From: Saccharicrinis fermentans DSM 9555 = JCM 21142
GTDB taxonomy: Bacteria; Bacteroidota; Bacteroidia; Bacteroidales; Marinilabiliaceae
Assembly: GCF_000517085.1 (NCBI RefSeq)
Contig: NZ_KI912107.1
Span: forward strand, 1,984,398-2,048,397
DNA length: 64,000 nucleotides
Direction: 5' to 3'
In this document: one piece after another, positions 36,001-44,653 of the stretch
Layout: every line of letters starts with the position of its first letter
How positions within the stretch are numbered: position 1 is the first letter of the stretch
Program-made: the position numbers and the translations under genes
Notes under the pieces: generated by a model
Database searches by the model: none
What the model was told of the DNA's origin: nothing
Seen by the model: only the letters and a program-made list of their open reading frames with translations

Positions 36001-36912
36001 ATGAAAAAGTATAACCACATAGCAATTCATCTAACACTATTCTTTCACATACTCCTACTAACGGGTTGTGAAAAAGAATTAGAATACCAAATAACCAATC
36101 AAGAACCACAAATTGTAATGTATGCTTTCCCCATGCCCGACAGCATCCTACAGTTGCATGCCAGCTATTCTACGCAAATATTATCCACCAACGATTACGA
36201 TGAAATCCAGGATCTTGAATATACAGTTTCTGTAAATGGAATTGAACAAATCAATGATCAATATCCCGAAGGAGCAGAATGGGTAAATATCCCTGAAATC
36301 CGAAGTAAGACCAATGATACTATCCAAATCACTTACCTGTTAAAAGATGGCACCAGTATTTCAGGAAGCACCACCATTCCTTTACCAGTCTCCATTTTAA
36401 GTCTGGATACCGCCCAAACCTCATATGTAAACGATGAAGGAGACAACGAGAATATGTTAAGGTGTACACTAGAACTTAACGATCCTAATACAGAAGATAA
36501 CTACTATCAAATACGGGTAGACCATATCGAAGATATTACTTCTACGCCACAAGTAAGCAATACCATTGATTACATAAAAGAAGACAAGGTATTTTTAATC
36601 CGTGATGACGAATCTGTTCTTTTAACCGATGTTGACTTTTTGGGCACCTTCACCGACCATTTATTTAACGGAAATAATAATAAAATTAACTTCTTGATTC
36701 CAGAAGAATATTTAAAACAAAACACCCAATTTATAATTTATTTATACACTTTAACTCCCGAATATTATCAATTTTTACGAACATCATTAGAGGAAGAAGC
36801 CTTTAGAGATTATCCTATTTTTGAACCCGTTAATATATATACCAATATTGAAAATGGAATTGGTGTCGTTGCAGGATTGGCAGTTGATACCTGTACAATA
36901 GTGATAAATTAA
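36001..36912 (+). CDS. DUF4249 lipoprotein
   Basis: A 303-residue lipoprotein with the signal ending at Cys23 (LLLTGCEKELEYQ); the acidic Glu/Lys run after Cys fits surface export. The body is beta-rich with the DUF4249 pattern (IVMYAFPMPDS..LHASYS near the start; FIIYLYTLTPEYYQFLRTSL near the end). It lies 10 bp after the TonB receptor, the usual order for DUF4249, and is likely a receptor-associated lid or ligand-binding partner. Function inferred. Confidence 0.85.
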   Translation: MKKYNHIAIHLTLFFHILLLTGCEKELEYQITNQEPQIVMYAFPMPDSILQLHASYSTQILSTNDYDEIQDLEYTVSVNGIEQINDQYPEGAEWVNIPEIRSKTNDTIQITYLLKDGTSISGSTTIPLPVSILSLDTAQTSYVNDEGDNENMLRCTLELNDPNTEDNYYQIRVDHIEDITSTPQVSNTIDYIKEDKVFLIRDDESVLLTDVDFLGTFTDHLFNGNNNKINFLIPEEYLKQNTQFIIYLYTLTPEYYQFLRTSLEEEAFRDYPIFEPVNIYTNIENGIGVVAGLAVDTCTIVIN

Positions 36913-37045
36913 CACCTCCTGTTTTTTTGTCAGTATTTTAATGACATTTTTTTATTAATTTGCTATATTCTAAAAAGGCACTAATTTTGAGATACAGAAA
37001 TGTAAATATATAAATGAGTACAAATAATAAATTTAATATATAGTT

Positions 37046-38041
37046 ATGGCATTGTTTGAAAAAATGGATTTAGAATCTGACAATAAAGCTTCAAAAGAAG
37101 TAACAGCAACAGAAAAAGTAAAAGTATTGATTATAGGTTCAGGACCAGCCGGGTATACCGCAGCCATTTATGCTTCAAGAGCTAACTTAAGTCCTGTTCT
37201 ATACGAAGGCATGCAGCCTGGCGGACAATTAACCACCACTACTGAGGTAGAAAATTACCCTGGATATCCCGATGGAACTACGGGAACAGCAATGATGGAA
37301 GATCTCAAAAAGCAAGCTGCTCGTTTCGGTGCTGACATTCGTTTCGGATATGCCACTGCCGCCGACTTATCTGAGCGACCTTTTAAAATTACGATTGATG
37401 GAAATAAAATAGTTGAAGCAGAGTCTGTCATTATTGCCACAGGTGCAACAGCTAAATATTTAGGTATCGAAGATGAACAGAAATATGCTGGCTCAGGGGT
37501 TTCTGCGTGTGCAACCTGTGATGGTTTTTTCTACAGAGGCAAAAAAGTAGCTGTAGTAGGCGGTGGCGATACTGCCTGTGAAGAAGCCTTATACCTTGCC
37601 GGGCTAGCTGAAAAGGTATATATGATTGTACGAAGAGATGAACTTAGAGCGTCGAAAGTAATGCAACAAAGAGTATTTGATGCACCTAACATTGAAGTAT
37701 TGTGGAAGCATCAAACAAAAGGATTAACAGGTGATGGTGTTGTGGAAGGTGTAGATCTGTACGTGAACAAAGGCGAAGCAAACCAAGAAGAAGTTCATAT
37801 TGCCATCGATGGATTCTTTCTGGCCATTGGTCACACTCCTAATTCCGACATTTTTAAAGATTATTTAGAGACCGACGAAGTGGGGTATATTCAAACCATT
37901 GGAAACACCGCAAAAACCAACGTTGATGGTGTATTTGCCTGCGGTGATGTAATGGATAACCAGTACCGACAAGCAGTTACTGCTGCTGGCTCTGGGTGTA
38001 AGGCTGCCATCGATGCTGAAAGATTCCTGGGTGAAAATTAA
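37046..38041 (+). CDS. trxB: Thioredoxin-disulfide reductase
   Basis: A 331-residue FAD/NADPH flavoenzyme: FAD loop GSGPAGYTAAIYA (~31-43), redox pair CATC (155-158), NADPH loop GGGDTACEEAL, and the C-terminal FAD motif GVFACGDVMDNQYRQAVTAAGSGC. It reduces thioredoxin. The ~25-residue polar N-terminal extension before KVLIIGSG is longer than usual; Met7 is an alternative start. It is a single-gene unit ending at a strong terminator, with the tandem array beginning ~155 bp later. Confidence 0.95.
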   Translation: MALFEKMDLESDNKASKEVTATEKVKVLIIGSGPAGYTAAIYASRANLSPVLYEGMQPGGQLTTTTEVENYPGYPDGTTGTAMMEDLKKQAARFGADIRFGYATAADLSERPFKITIDGNKIVEAESVIIATGATAKYLGIEDEQKYAGSGVSACATCDGFFYRGKKVAVVGGGDTACEEALYLAGLAEKVYMIVRRDELRASKVMQQRVFDAPNIEVLWKHQTKGLTGDGVVEGVDLYVNKGEANQEEVHIAIDGFFLAIGHTPNSDIFKDYLETDEVGYIQTIGNTAKTNVDGVFACGDVMDNQYRQAVTAAGSGCKAAIDAERFLGEN

Positions 38042-38061
38042 TTTTCATTATACAATATATC

Positions 38062-38096
38062 AAACACGGATCTCCTTTGGGGAGGTGCCGTGTTTA
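38062..38096 (+). terminator. Terminator of trxB
   Basis: Stem AAACACGG..CCGTGTTT with an inner GATCTCC/GGGGAGG helix, starting 20 bp past the trxB stop. Confidence 0.75.
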
Positions 38097-38197
38097 TTTG
38101 ATTCTGGTATAATTATAGAATCTACATGAATAACTCGCTTAGCAAGCAAAAAATTTATCAATCTGCAAAGAAAAATTTCCCATTCCAAACCACGCAC

Positions 38198-39870
38198 TAT
38201 CACCTCAAGTGCGCCCTTGAAGCTTTCTCGCCAGCACTGGCCACGGCTATTGTTCTGGCCTGCCCTACGGTCTTTACCCTGATAGATGTTTTTTAATGGG
38301 AATTACTCATTGTCTGAGAATTTCGTATTATGATTATGGATAAATTGTAAATTTCCAGGCTTTACTTGAATGCATATTTAAAATTGAAAACCTTATATCT
38401 ATATGGAGAGGGTAACTTTCTTCTTGTGATATTTTTGTTGCTTATGCAAGAACACATATGTCCTTTTTGTCATTGCCACAAAAAGGACCAAAAAAGTCTA
38501 GAACAATAGATCACTACCTCCCCTACATCAAGCTCCAATTCCTTCCGGCACACAAAACCATACCCATAAGGCCAACCGCACTATCACCTCAAGTGCGCCC
38601 TTGAAGCTTTCTCGCCAGCACTGGCCACGGCTATTGTTCTGGCCTACCCTACGGTCTTTACCCTGATAGATGTTTTTTAATGGGAATTACTCATTGTCTG
38701 AGAATTACGTATTATGATTATGGATAAATTGTAAATTTCCAGGCTTCACTTGAATGCATATTTAAAATTGAAAACCTTATATCTATATGGAGAGGATAAC
38801 TTTCTTCTTGTGATATTTTTGTTGCTTATGCAAGAACACATATGTCCTTTTTGTCATTGCCACAAAAAGGACCAAAGAAGTCTAGAACAATAGATCACTA
38901 CCTCCCCTACATCAAGCTCCAATTCCTTCCGGCACACAAAACCATACCCACAAGGCCAACCGCACTATCAACTCAAGTGCGCCCTTGAAGCTTTCTCGCC
39001 AGCACTGGCCACGGCTATTGTTCTGGCCTGCCCTACGGTCTTTACCCTGATAGATGTTTTTTAATGGGAATTACTCATTGTCTGAGAATTACGCATTATG
39101 ATTATGGATAGATTGTAAATTTCCAGGCTTTACTTGAATGCATATTTAAAATTGAAAACCTTATATCTATATGGAGAGGATAACTTTCTTCTTGTGATAT
39201 TTTTGTTGCTTATGCAAGAACACATATGTCCTTTTTGTCATTGCCACAAAAAGGACCAAAAAAGTCTAGAACAATAGATCACTACCTCCCCTACATCAAG
39301 CTCCAATTCCTTCCGGCACACAAAACCATACCCACAAGGCCAACCGCACTATCAACTCAAGTGCGCCCTTGAAGCTTTCTCGCCAGCACTGGCCACGGCT
39401 ATTGTTCTGGCCTGCCCTACGGTCTTTACCCTGATAGATGTTTTTTAATGGGAATTACTCATTGTCTGAGAATTTCGTATTATGATTATGGATAAATTGT
39501 AAATTTCCAGGCTTTACTTGAATGCATATTTAAAATTGAAAACCTTATATCTATATGGAGAGGATAACTTTCTTCTTGTGATATTTTTGTTGCTTATGCA
39601 AGAACACATATGTCCTTTTTGTCATTGCCACAAAAAGGACCAAAAAAGTCTAGAACAATAGATCACTACCTCCCCTACATCAAGCTCCAATTCCTTCCGG
39701 CACACAAAACCTTACCCACAAGGCCAACCGCACTACCACCTCAAGTGCGCCCTAGAAGCTTTCTCGCCAGCGCTGGCCACGGGGCTATTGTTCTGGCCTA
39801 CCCTGCGGTCTTTTGCCGATAGTTTCTTATACTAATGGAAGATATTCATTAAATGAGAAATACAATTTTG
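38198..39870. repeat. Tandem array of 384-bp units
   Basis: Spacing between equal points (GGCCACGG at 38239, 38623, 39007, 39391, 39775) is exactly 384 bp in all four intervals. Units differ at only a few bases. Each contains an 11-bp stem hairpin GTCCTTTTTGT/ACAAAAAGGAC, the string TCTAGAACAATAGATCACTAC, and CCGCACTATCACCTCAAGTGC. The last unit fades from ~39810 to 39870. No conserved ORF runs through the copies. Single pieces occur at 27.8-28.1 kb, ~14.2 kb and (inverted) ~44.4 kb. Confidence 0.95.
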
Positions 39871-39896
39871 CTCAAAAAACACAATCATCCCTTTGG

Positions 39897-41585
39897 CTAT
39901 TTTTCTTTGGCAAATGGCCAAGCCGCTATTCCTCCTTCTAACACTTTCACATTTTTATATCCATGCGCTTGTAAAATAACAGCCGCCTCGTAGCCCCGCA
40001 ATGAAATTTTACAATAGGTTATTATTTCTTTGTTTTTATCATTGGGTAGTTCACTTAAACGCTTCCGTAAAACACCCAAGGGAATCAATGTCTCTCCAAT
40101 ACCCAGACGGGTTTGTTCATATTCATCACCACCACGCACATCCAAGATAAACATCGGGTCACCAGCCGCTAGCTTTTTGTTTAATACCATAGCAGAGATA
40201 CCATTAAAAACACCTTTTATTTTATTTTGCATGATATGAGCAGTAGCAATACTGTGATCTATGGCCAAAGAAAAAGGAGGGGCATAAGGCAAGTCCGCAT
40301 TCACCATATCCTCAATCCTAAGCTGACCTTTTATAGCCGTTGCCCAAATGGCCAATTGCTTACTTACATCACCAGGTCCCAAACATTGTGCGCCCAGAAT
40401 CTTACCAGTCTCCTTATCTGCCAATAATTTTGTTACCAATAATTCGCCCCCCATAAAACCCGGTTTATCCGAACTGGCATTCATAACCTTCACATAATTG
40501 AACCCGGCCTCCTGAGCCTTGGCTTCAGATAGTCCGGTGATACCAATACCATAGTCAAATAATTTACAAATACCCGTTTGAATCGTTCCCGGAAAAGAAA
40601 TCTTGTTACCAATCATAGCATTCTCTCCAGCCACACGTCCTTCCAAATTAGCTAAATCACCATAGGGAGCCAACACATTCTTACCCGTAATAATATTTTT
40701 TATCTCACAGCAATCACCAACAGCATATATATCCTTTATGGATGTTTGCATAAATTCATCTACACAAATACCGCCCAAGTCACCTATTTTTATCCCTGCC
40801 TCCCTGGCTAATTTCACATTGGGTTTAACACCAATAGCTACCACCGCCTGTTCACAAGGAATCTCTATACCATTTTGCAGTTTCACCCCCGTTAACTTTC
40901 CATTTTCACCTAAGAACTCCGCTACACCATTTTGGGTGATAACATTGGCCTTCTGCTTTAAATAATTCTCCACCAACTTGGCCATCTCCCAATCTAAAAA
41001 AGTTAGCAACTGAGGTAAAAGTTCAATCATGGTAAGCTCAATACCCGCAAGATGCAATGCCTCCAACGTTTCAATACCAATCAACCCTCCCCCAATCACC
41101 ACCGCCTTTTTCACTTTACCTTCATCTTTTATCTTTCTAAGGTAATCTGCATCCTGCATAGATTGTAATGTGCATATGCCTTCCAATTCTGTTCCCGGAA
41201 CCGGAGGCATATTAGCTGTTGCTCCTGTTGCAATAATCAGCTTATCATAGTCTTGGACTCCTTGGGATCCTGTTTTCAAATCAACAAATTCCACCCTCTT
41301 ATGTACACTATCTATTTTTGTTACTTCGGTGTTGACCTTGGCCACAATTCCTTTCGCATTCCAATAAAAATTTGGATCCCGAACTACCCCTGTAGGAGTA
41401 CAAAGCAACTGATTTCTATCGTCAAAAAAGCCGCCCACAAAATAAGGATATCCACACGATGCCATGGACAAATCTTCCCCTTTCTGAAATAAGCTTATCT
41501 CGGCGAACTCATCCACCCTGCGAGCTTTTGCAGCAGCTTTAGGACCCGCTGCCGACCCACCAATAACAATAATCTTTTTATGCAT
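39897..41585 (-). CDS. CoA-disulfide reductase/NADH oxidase-type flavoprotein fused to rhodanese
   Basis: A 562-residue pyridine-nucleotide disulfide oxidoreductase. FAD loop VIGGSAAGPKAAAKARR; active Cys44 in SMASCGYPYFVGG (single-Cys CoADR/Nox type); NAD loop VVIGGGLIGIETLEAL; dimerisation domain GVCKLFD-like region near 355-455. A C-terminal rhodanese domain (~465-562) has Cys525 in ITYCKISLRGY. CoADR-RHD fusions reduce CoA disulfide or persulfide/polysulfide and act in sulfur metabolism. The DUF5320 gene lies 93 bp upstream on the same strand. Confidence 0.92.
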   Translation of the reverse strand: MHKKIIVIGGSAAGPKAAAKARRVDEFAEISLFQKGEDLSMASCGYPYFVGGFFDDRNQLLCTPTGVVRDPNFYWNAKGIVAKVNTEVTKIDSVHKRVEFVDLKTGSQGVQDYDKLIIATGATANMPPVPGTELEGICTLQSMQDADYLRKIKDEGKVKKAVVIGGGLIGIETLEALHLAGIELTMIELLPQLLTFLDWEMAKLVENYLKQKANVITQNGVAEFLGENGKLTGVKLQNGIEIPCEQAVVAIGVKPNVKLAREAGIKIGDLGGICVDEFMQTSIKDIYAVGDCCEIKNIITGKNVLAPYGDLANLEGRVAGENAMIGNKISFPGTIQTGICKLFDYGIGITGLSEAKAQEAGFNYVKVMNASSDKPGFMGGELLVTKLLADKETGKILGAQCLGPGDVSKQLAIWATAIKGQLRIEDMVNADLPYAPPFSLAIDHSIATAHIMQNKIKGVFNGISAMVLNKKLAAGDPMFILDVRGGDEYEQTRLGIGETLIPLGVLRKRLSELPNDKNKEIITYCKISLRGYEAAVILQAHGYKNVKVLEGGIAAWPFAKEK

Positions 41586-41678
41586 AAAATAATCTGTTTA
41601 TTCATTAAATCATTCCCACCACCTCCCCAACTACTTTTATAAGCGTTTACACACACTACAACAAGCAATATTCAAAGA

Positions 41679-41870
41679 TCAAGCCTTGCCTTTGCCCATA
41701 CCTTTACCAAGACCTCTACCTAATCCTTTTCTTCTTCCTTGTCCCCTTCCCCTCATATTATCAGCGGACGAAGTACTTACATTACTGTCATTGGATGAAG
41801 AACATTTCCCCATTCCTCTACCTGTCTGTGAACCTTTACCTTCTGGTCCTGTTTTGTCAAATCGTGGCAT
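41679..41870 (-). CDS. DUF5320-like small Gly/Arg/Lys-rich protein
   Basis: A 63-residue protein starting MPRFDKTGPEGKGSQTGRGMGKC, matching the DUF5320 opening (MPxFDxTGPxGxGxxTGRGxGxC), followed by a Ser-rich centre and a GRGLGKG tail. Members are often found next to redox, metal or MinD-type ATPase genes in anaerobes. Function unknown. It is probably transcribed with the downstream CoADR-rhodanese gene. Confidence 0.8.
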   Translation of the reverse strand: MPRFDKTGPEGKGSQTGRGMGKCSSSNDSNVSTSSADNMRGRGQGRRKGLGRGLGKGMGKGKA

Positions 41871-42131
41871 AACTAATTAATTTAAAATGTTTAACAATTA
41901 ATTTTAATAGTATTTGATTTGCTTTGCTCCCCTAAAGATAGTGAGAATATTCTCATTATAAAAATATTTTTTTTACTTCTTCATTATTTTAATTCGAAAA
42001 ATACATTGGAAAATCTAGTACGAAGTTCTATAATAAAACAGGATAGACTATATTCAACTCTCAACAAAGTAAAATAGCACACACCAACCTTCTTTTAATA
42101 GGGCCTGAATGTTTTGAGTCCCCGCCCTCCT
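41871..42131. other. Spacer with small repeat remnant
   Basis: No gene. On the minus strand, ~42036-41998 reads TAGAACTTCGTACTAGATTTTCC, which joins the head and middle words of the dispersed repeat (AGAACTTCGTCAT and AGATTTTCTAATG), as if internally deleted. Weak. Confidence 0.3.
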
Positions 42132-43553
42132 TTACTGAATTTTAGCGTTTAATACACTCTTTAACTCTTCAACTAAATCAGCATGTTGCTTCGCTACATT
42201 TTGAGTTTCTTTCTCTGCTGACATATGATCATACAATTCGACAAAACCATCTTTATGAATGGTTATCCGATGCGTTGTTGTTCTTAAAGTCCAAGCATTA
42301 TTTTTATAAGCGATAGCAGGATGACCTGTCACATCAGGTTTTTCCAGTATCTTCTTCAGCGATACCCCTTGTACAAATTTAGGCACTTCGAGCCCAACCA
42401 AATCACATAAGGTAGGAAAGATATCCAATGATTCCACGATGGCATTGGTTTTGGTTCCCTTACATTTCATCCGAGGATAGTGAATAATCATAGGAGAAAG
42501 CAAAGATTCCTCGAACAGGCTATGTTTTCCCCAAATGGCATGTTCCCCCAAGTGCCAACCATGATCACCCCAAAGTACAACTACGGTATTTTTATATGCT
42601 CCAGTCCGTTTCAGTTCCGCAAGAATTTCACCTACTTGCGCATCAGCATAAGTAACACAGGCTGCATAATGACGACGGACTCGGTCAGCAAAGGCAGCAT
42701 CACTATTCGGGTCTTTTCCCCAGCGGTTATAATTCATAAATTCAGCAGAATTATGCCAAGTGGTCTTACCTTCCGGTTTCTGTGGATATTTGATTTCAGG
42801 AAACCGAACACCATCATACATATCCCAATAAACTTTCGGGGCGCCGAAAGGTAAATGAGGTTTAATAATCCCAACAGCAAGAAAAAAAGGTTTATCTTCA
42901 TTTTCAGCAAGTACCTTTAATTGTTTCAAAGCCTCGTTAGTTATTGCACCATCCGGATATATGTTATCACCTCCCTCAACCGATTGAAAAACATCCATAT
43001 CCCCAGGGTTATTTCTTATTTCTCCGTTTGCTAGCCCGTGCATCATCCCACGAGGGTGCTTCCATTCTGCAACGGGCATCAGGTGTTTATCCCATGCTTG
43101 AGGAATTTCAATGATCATACTATCATTCCAATCATCGCCACCTCTTCCTCCTGGATAATGTGATACTTTCCCTACAGAAACGGTCGTATAACCATGCATT
43201 CTAAACCATTCTGGCATGCTCGGATCAATACGAACTCCTTGTTTTATTTTGCTTGCGCGCAAAAAAAGTGCATTGTTGTTTGCTGGTCCATACTGACCTG
43301 TTAATAGTGTATAACGCGATGGTCCACAACTTGGTGCATTCACAAAATGTTGTAAAAAAGAAACTCCATTTTCTGCGAGTCGATCAATATTGGGTGAAAA
43401 AATATAACTAGCCCCAAAACTGTTCAATTCAGGACGAAGGTCATCAATGCAAATAAGTAAAACATTGGGTTTTCCTTCGTCGGTAGGTGCTGCACACTTC
43501 GTAAATAATAGAGCACATACAAACAGCACCCCGAAAAAAATATTTTTTTTCAT
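42132..43553 (-). CDS. Sulfatase, iduronate-2-sulfatase-like, lipoprotein
   Basis: A 473-residue S1-family sulfatase. Lipoprotein signal ends at Cys20. The metal site is VLLICIDDLRPELNSFG; the formylglycine site is Cys76 in CGPSRYTLLTGQYGP (CxPSR); further elements are GKVSHYPGG, KPHLPFGAPKVYWDMY and VVLWGDHGWHLGEHAIWGKHSLFEE. Iduronate-2-sulfatase-type members desulfate glycans, which suits a marine polysaccharide degrader. It is a single gene and not part of the neighbouring glucan locus. Substrate unknown. Confidence 0.93.
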   Translation of the reverse strand: MKKNIFFGVLFVCALLFTKCAAPTDEGKPNVLLICIDDLRPELNSFGASYIFSPNIDRLAENGVSFLQHFVNAPSCGPSRYTLLTGQYGPANNNALFLRASKIKQGVRIDPSMPEWFRMHGYTTVSVGKVSHYPGGRGGDDWNDSMIIEIPQAWDKHLMPVAEWKHPRGMMHGLANGEIRNNPGDMDVFQSVEGGDNIYPDGAITNEALKQLKVLAENEDKPFFLAVGIIKPHLPFGAPKVYWDMYDGVRFPEIKYPQKPEGKTTWHNSAEFMNYNRWGKDPNSDAAFADRVRRHYAACVTYADAQVGEILAELKRTGAYKNTVVVLWGDHGWHLGEHAIWGKHSLFEESLLSPMIIHYPRMKCKGTKTNAIVESLDIFPTLCDLVGLEVPKFVQGVSLKKILEKPDVTGHPAIAYKNNAWTLRTTTHRITIHKDGFVELYDHMSAEKETQNVAKQHADLVEELKSVLNAKIQ

Positions 43554-43669
43554 TCTTAAAATTTAATAGAGATTCTATCATACACGAACCATACACAAAA
43601 AATCAGGCATGCATGTATTTCTTTACGAGCAGGCAAACACCCTATGGATTAACTATTGACCTTTCCTCC

Positions 43670-44104
43670 TTATTCAAAAATCCCTAAGGTCATCTGGTCT
43701 TTCACATTGTGATACCTTAAAGACGCTTTAATACATTCTTTTAATTGCATCACAGGAATAGTCTGATTTAGCTGAAAAATAATGGCTCGCTTTCCCTCAT
43801 ATTGAAATTTACGATCAAAAATCAAGCGAAAAGTATCTACCAATCTGCTTGAGCATTGAAAATACATGGCATATTGTTTTGGTAACTTTGCTTTCCAATC
43901 CATTCGTAAAGTACTTCCATTTTTTGTAACAAAACTAGGCTCCCCCCATTTCAATGTCTCTTGTAAAACCAATACATCTCCCATTTCCTCGGCCGTTTCT
44001 TTAACCAATGTTCGCAAATATTGCATCTGATCCCGAACAGAGTCGGGATAATTTGCGAATACTTCATCAACGCTCGCATCCGTTCTTACGATTAGCTTAC
44101 CCAT
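43670..44104 (-). CDS. DUF1801 protein
   Basis: A 144-residue protein with the DUF1801 pattern: YPDSVRDQMQYLRTLVKETAEEMG near the start, ETLKWGEPSFVTKNGSTLRMDWK in the middle, and a C-terminal LKECIKASLRYHNVK helix. The fold is YdhG-like; function not established. It stands alone, and upstream it has TTCCCTTGGCTCGTTTC (44186-44202), which is repeated upstream of the GH2 gene. Confidence 0.85.
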   Translation of the reverse strand: MGKLIVRTDASVDEVFANYPDSVRDQMQYLRTLVKETAEEMGDVLVLQETLKWGEPSFVTKNGSTLRMDWKAKLPKQYAMYFQCSSRLVDTFRLIFDRKFQYEGKRAIIFQLNQTIPVMQLKECIKASLRYHNVKDQMTLGIFE

Positions 44105-44584
44105 ATATTACTTGCTTTACACCCGTATCGTTTATATGTAATAATTAAATTTTCAATGATCCGATAACACTCGCCCCAGAGTCATTTCCCTTGGCTCGTT
44201 TCGCACAACAATTGCAAATTATGATTAAAATACTGATTTTTAACAACAACAAAGTCAAAAATAAGATTTGTTTTTGTTCATTTCATCCAAAGCTTCCTTT
44301 TTTTTCAATATTTTATAAAAATGTTATTCTATATTTCTCAGTAAACAGAAAATTTCCATTTATATACGAAAGATCCATTAATAGACTACAGGGTAGGCCA
44401 CCCCAATAGCCTCAAAGCCGGCTTTAGCCAGAAGCAATGAACCCAGAAAATGCCTTAGATGGTCTATTGTGAAGTCTAATACATCACGCGTGTTTAAGGC
44501 TGCATTTGAGGTGGTTGTGCGCTTGTTTTTGAAGAGAAAGGTTGTGTACAGGACGGAATTATCAGTCCTAAAAAAATTACATAT
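44105..44584. other. Intergenic region with an inverted fragment of the 384-bp repeat
   Basis: No gene supported. On the minus strand ~44460-44385 the order GCCGGC, TTGAGGCTATTGGGGTGG, CCTACCCTG resembles the CTGGCCACGGCTATTGTTCTGGCCTACCCTACGG part of the 384-bp unit. The rest is AT-rich. Confidence 0.35.
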
Positions 44585-44621
44585 AAAAAAGGCTGTCTCC
44601 AACAGATGGAAACAGCCTTTT
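44585..44621 (-). terminator. Terminator of the glucan-utilisation operon
   Basis: Stem AAAAGGCTGT/ACAGCCTTTT plus inner TCC/GGA pairs and a T run on the minus strand, 33 bp past the GH3 stop. Confidence 0.85.
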
Positions 44622-44653
44622 ATTATAATGCTAATATGAACCACTTAGCTCAC

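Noticed and set aside
39610-39822. 70-codon ORF inside the last 384-bp unit
   Set aside because: The frame is open only because of a base change in this copy (CCT AGA in place of CCT TGA). Other copies stop there, so no protein is conserved across the array.
38198-39870. Possible CRISPR array
   Set aside because: Units are 384 bp and nearly identical throughout, with no short repeats separated by unique spacers and no cas genes.
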